From: Calliopum simillimum | Lineage: Eukaryota > Arthropoda > Insecta > Diptera > Lauxaniidae | Assembly: GCA_951812925.1 (NCBI GenBank) | Contig: OX638372.1 | Span: 53,318,028 to 53,382,027 of the forward strand | DNA length: 64,000 bases | Direction of reading: 5' to 3' | Shown: positions 61,457 to 64,000 of the stretch, in pieces | Layout: every line of letters starts with the position of its first letter | How positions within the stretch are numbered: the first letter of the stretch is position 1 | Made by a program: the position numbers and the translations under genes | Notes under the pieces: model-generated | What the model was told of the DNA's origin: nothing | The model's input: the letters and a program-made list of their open reading frames with translations, nothing else | Database searches by the model: none

Positions 61457-64000
61457 ATGGTTAGCACAAATTTCATATCCATAACTTATTTAAATGCACG
61501 TAGTATGCGAAACAAAGCTGATGAGCTGGATGTGTATATACAAGCCAATCCTCAAATAAATATATTGGTGATAAATGAAACATGGCTAAAGACAGCAGAA
61601 GAGAAATATTTTAAGATACAAGGGTTTCAGCATGGTATATTCAATTCAAGAGATGATAAAAACGGAGGAGGCACTGCCATTTTAATAAGAGATGGTATAA
61701 ATTTTAATATGGTGGATAAAGATCCATTCTGCAATGGACTGGTGGTTGAAATAACTAATGCTTTTCCTAAAATCTATATTGCCACTGCATACCGTACTGA
61801 AAATGATTGTCCTATTCGGTACAGTGACTATGTTGATAATCTGTCTCAAAAGTATAAAAATTTAATCTTTATTGCTGATACAAACATCGACTTACTGAAG
61901 ACTGATATGAATGTACAGTATTATAAAAATACCATTGAAAGCTCAGGTGCGACAGTGATTAATACAATTTCCTTAGAATGTGCCACTAGAGTTACGAATA
62001 ATTCTGCAACTGTGATAGATCATGTGATTACCAACCTAGATTTAAACAAGTTTAAAATTAAATTAACGTTGAAGGATTACCCACGACTGGACCATAAAGT
62101 TTTACATGTATCTGTCAACAAGATCAAAGTAACGCTAAGTCCCATGAGAGAAGTTACGGTAAGAATACTTGATTATAATAAGTATTATAATAATATTAAA
62201 ACATTATTAGACCACAATGAGATAATCACTGTCGACGAACTTGCCTCGCTAATGACTGAAGCTAAAGATGCAAGCACTAGATCTAAGGTGTTTAAAACTA
62301 GGGGACACGATTGGATTAATCAACAAGTAATCAATGCTTTAAAGCAAAGGGACAAACTGTTCAAAATATCTAAAAAAAATCCGAGCAATACGGACCTTGA
62401 AAATGCTTATAAACGTTCAAAGAATTATGCTACTGCACTAATAAGGAAAACCAAACAAGAGGCTTTTAATAATTCAATTCGAAGTGCATCTGGGGATGGA
62501 AAGAAGCTATGGGATTTGATCAACAAATTTGTATTCAACAAACAAAGCAACGCGAAAAGAAATATATTAGGACTGACGATTAATGGTTCATCAATAAGCA
62601 AACAGCAGGATGTTGCTAATATCTTCAACAATCATTTCATCTCAGTGGGCCGCACGCTGGCTGATAAGATAAGTGTTACAAATTCACTTATTAGAAACAG
62701 GTTAAACCCTATTTCCATGTTTCTTACTCCGGTCACAGAGCTGGAAGTAGAAGGCATCATACTGTCATTGAAAGATGGGGCTGCTCCTGGTGATGATGGC
62801 CTGGCTGTTAAGCATGTAAAGTCTATTTCTGATTTGATCGTTCCAGTTCTACAAAAACTAATAAATTACATGTTTTGCACAGCTGTTTTCCCGCAAATTT
62901 TGAAAAACACTATCATCGTACCAATACACAAAAGTGGTAAAAATGATGACATTAACAACTATCGACCTATTTCACTATTGAGTGTCCTGGCAAAAATATT
63001 TGAAAAAGCCCTCAATACAAGGTTAGTGTCATTTATTAATGAAACTGTCAAGTTCGATATGCACCAGTTCGGATTTCAAAATAATTGCAGTACTGAAGCC
63101 GCGTTAGCTGAAATGCTACGGTACATTAATGATAGATTAGACGAGAAAAAATATGTCGCAGCTGTATTTATTGATATGAAAAAAGCGTTCGACACGGTCC
63201 AACATGACATTTTACTGGCTCATCTCTATGACCTTGGCATAAGAGGTACTGTCAATGATTTATTAAAAAGCTATTTATCACAAAGATCAGTCAGAACCAG
63301 AATTGATAACGTGCTTAGTGATAGCAAAATGTTGGAGTGTGGTATACCACAGGGGTCAAACCTTGGACCGACCTTATATCTTCTTTACATTCAGAACATA
63401 AAATATGCTGAGCTTTTTGCTTTGTATAACATATTTGCAGATGACACTTGCTTACTATATGCTGCTGAAGATGAATCTGAACTTGAAACGTTAGTCAATA
63501 ACGATCTCCAGCTATTCTCAAGTTGGGCAGTGGGCAATAAGCTAACTGTCAATGAAAATAAAACTAGTTATATGATATTTAGTAACAAAAATAAGCAACC
63601 AATATATCCTAGTGTGCGATTAAATAATGTGATTCTGCAGCAAGTAAAGTCAGTGAAACACCTTGGTGTGATACTTGATGGTAAATTAACTTGGAGTGAT
63701 CATGTCGACTATCTTATCAAAAAGGTAGTTCCAGTTGTGGGAGCTATAAGGAGATCGAAAATGGTTTTATCAAATTTTACGGCGAAACTTTTGATAAACT
63801 CGCATGTTTTAACCCATTTTCGTTACAACATCATCAACTGGTCATCGTGTTCGCAAACGCTTCGTAACACATGCGATCATTTTATCACAAAAGCTATCAA
63901 AACCTTATACTTCTACGATAGACTATATAGTTCAACGCTGGTGTATAACGAAACAAAATTGCAACGCCTTAATGAAATCATACCGATTGAAAAAATAAAG
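61457..64000 (+). CDS. LINE ORF2: endonuclease and reverse transcriptase (CR1-like), runs off the window
   Basis: The frame opens at ATG 61457 (MVSTNFISITYLNARSMRNK) and stays open to base 64000, about 848 codons, so it is incomplete at the window edge. The endonuclease (about 1-230) has INILVINETWLK, NGGGTAILIRDG, LIFIADTNIDLL and RLDHKVL. The RT (from about 420) has APGDDGL, NNYRPISLLSVLAKIFEKAL, MHQFGFQNNCSTEAALAEML, AAVFIDMKKAFDTVQHDILL, CGIPQGSNLGPTLYLLYIQN and FADDTCLLY near residue 662. RNase H is not reached. The wording of the RT blocks suggests the CR1/L2-like group. No stop or frameshift is seen, so this copy may be intact. Confidence 0.88.
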   Translation, partial: MVSTNFISITYLNARSMRNKADELDVYIQANPQINILVINETWLKTAEEKYFKIQGFQHGIFNSRDDKNGGGTAILIRDGINFNMVDKDPFCNGLVVEITNAFPKIYIATAYRTENDCPIRYSDYVDNLSQKYKNLIFIADTNIDLLKTDMNVQYYKNTIESSGATVINTISLECATRVTNNSATVIDHVITNLDLNKFKIKLTLKDYPRLDHKVLHVSVNKIKVTLSPMREVTVRILDYNKYYNNIKTLLDHNEIITVDELASLMTEAKDASTRSKVFKTRGHDWINQQVINALKQRDKLFKISKKNPSNTDLENAYKRSKNYATALIRKTKQEAFNNSIRSASGDGKKLWDLINKFVFNKQSNAKRNILGLTINGSSISKQQDVANIFNNHFISVGRTLADKISVTNSLIRNRLNPISMFLTPVTELEVEGIILSLKDGAAPGDDGLAVKHVKSISDLIVPVLQKLINYMFCTAVFPQILKNTIIVPIHKSGKNDDINNYRPISLLSVLAKIFEKALNTRLVSFINETVKFDMHQFGFQNNCSTEAALAEMLRYINDRLDEKKYVAAVFIDMKKAFDTVQHDILLAHLYDLGIRGTVNDLLKSYLSQRSVRTRIDNVLSDSKMLECGIPQGSNLGPTLYLLYIQNIKYAELFALYNIFADDTCLLYAAEDESELETLVNNDLQLFSSWAVGNKLTVNENKTSYMIFSNKNKQPIYPSVRLNNVILQQVKSVKHLGVILDGKLTWSDHVDYLIKKVVPVVGAIRRSKMVLSNFTAKLLINSHVLTHFRYNIINWSSCSQTLRNTCDHFITKAIKTLYFYDRLYSSTLVYNETKLQRLNEIIPIEKIK

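Overview
The window looks like nuclear DNA of a higher dipteran fly. It is AT-rich, with spliced genes, GT/AG introns and AATAAA-type polyadenylation signals. The proteins read closely like Drosophila counterparts (Clic, a ZAD zinc-finger protein, an NRDE2-like protein). The transposons are also insect-like: copia with an initiator-Met-type primer site, Jockey-like, RNase H-bearing I-group and PHD-finger LINEs, Penelope-like fragments, PIF/Harbinger-type MITEs and foldback elements. I cannot name the species; a tephritid or muscoid fly would fit. All calls come from reading the sequence; no database search was run.

Layout, 1-19 kb: the last exon of a NUDT7/8-like coenzyme A diphosphatase (+, 1561-2033) converges on the Clic gene (-). 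Clic has five exons at 3067-4021, and its first coding exon lies 14.4 kb away at 18436-18528. Clic intron 1 holds a nested same-strand gene for a protein with three pipsqueak-like HTH repeats (5285-6436). The rest of that intron is mostly decayed repeats: a hairpin of 'aaataacgccca' units, twin palindromes at 10.6-11.4 kb, a foldback element at 13.7-14.3 kb and a TIR element with a CAG target duplication at 15.1-16.4 kb.

19-28 kb: a Penelope-like GIY-YIG tail, a 5'-truncated Jockey-like LINE (-) with a heat-shock-like promoter motif beside it, and a copia element with two near-identical 151-bp LTRs but broken gag and pol and an internal insertion.

28-40 kb: an NRDE2-like gene (+, two exons) converges with a five-exon ZAD plus nine-finger C2H2 gene (-, 32169-39915); their 3' ends overlap. 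The zinc-finger introns hold a Penelope RT fragment, foldback elements and a GC-rich palindromic MITE.

40-64 kb: the most unusual part. Three copies of a 3.4-3.6 kb element with terminal inverted repeats (AGGTGCGTTTT...) and apparent 3-bp target duplications carry broken genomic pieces of three host genes: P32 (MAM33/C1QBP-like), a TANGO2-like last exon and RRP12. One copy (43914-53278) sits inside another (41360-54095) in opposite orientation. Inside it is a full-length I-group LINE with two intact ORFs and a 13-bp target duplication. The third copy is at 56174-59617. The window ends inside a second LINE whose ORF1 carries a PHD finger and whose ORF2 is still open at base 64000.

The intact host genes cover CoA hydrolysis, an intracellular chloride channel/GST-fold protein, two probable DNA-binding regulators and a nuclear RNA-surveillance factor. 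Nothing suggests they work together; the region is shaped mainly by transposon insertion, nesting and gene-fragment capture.
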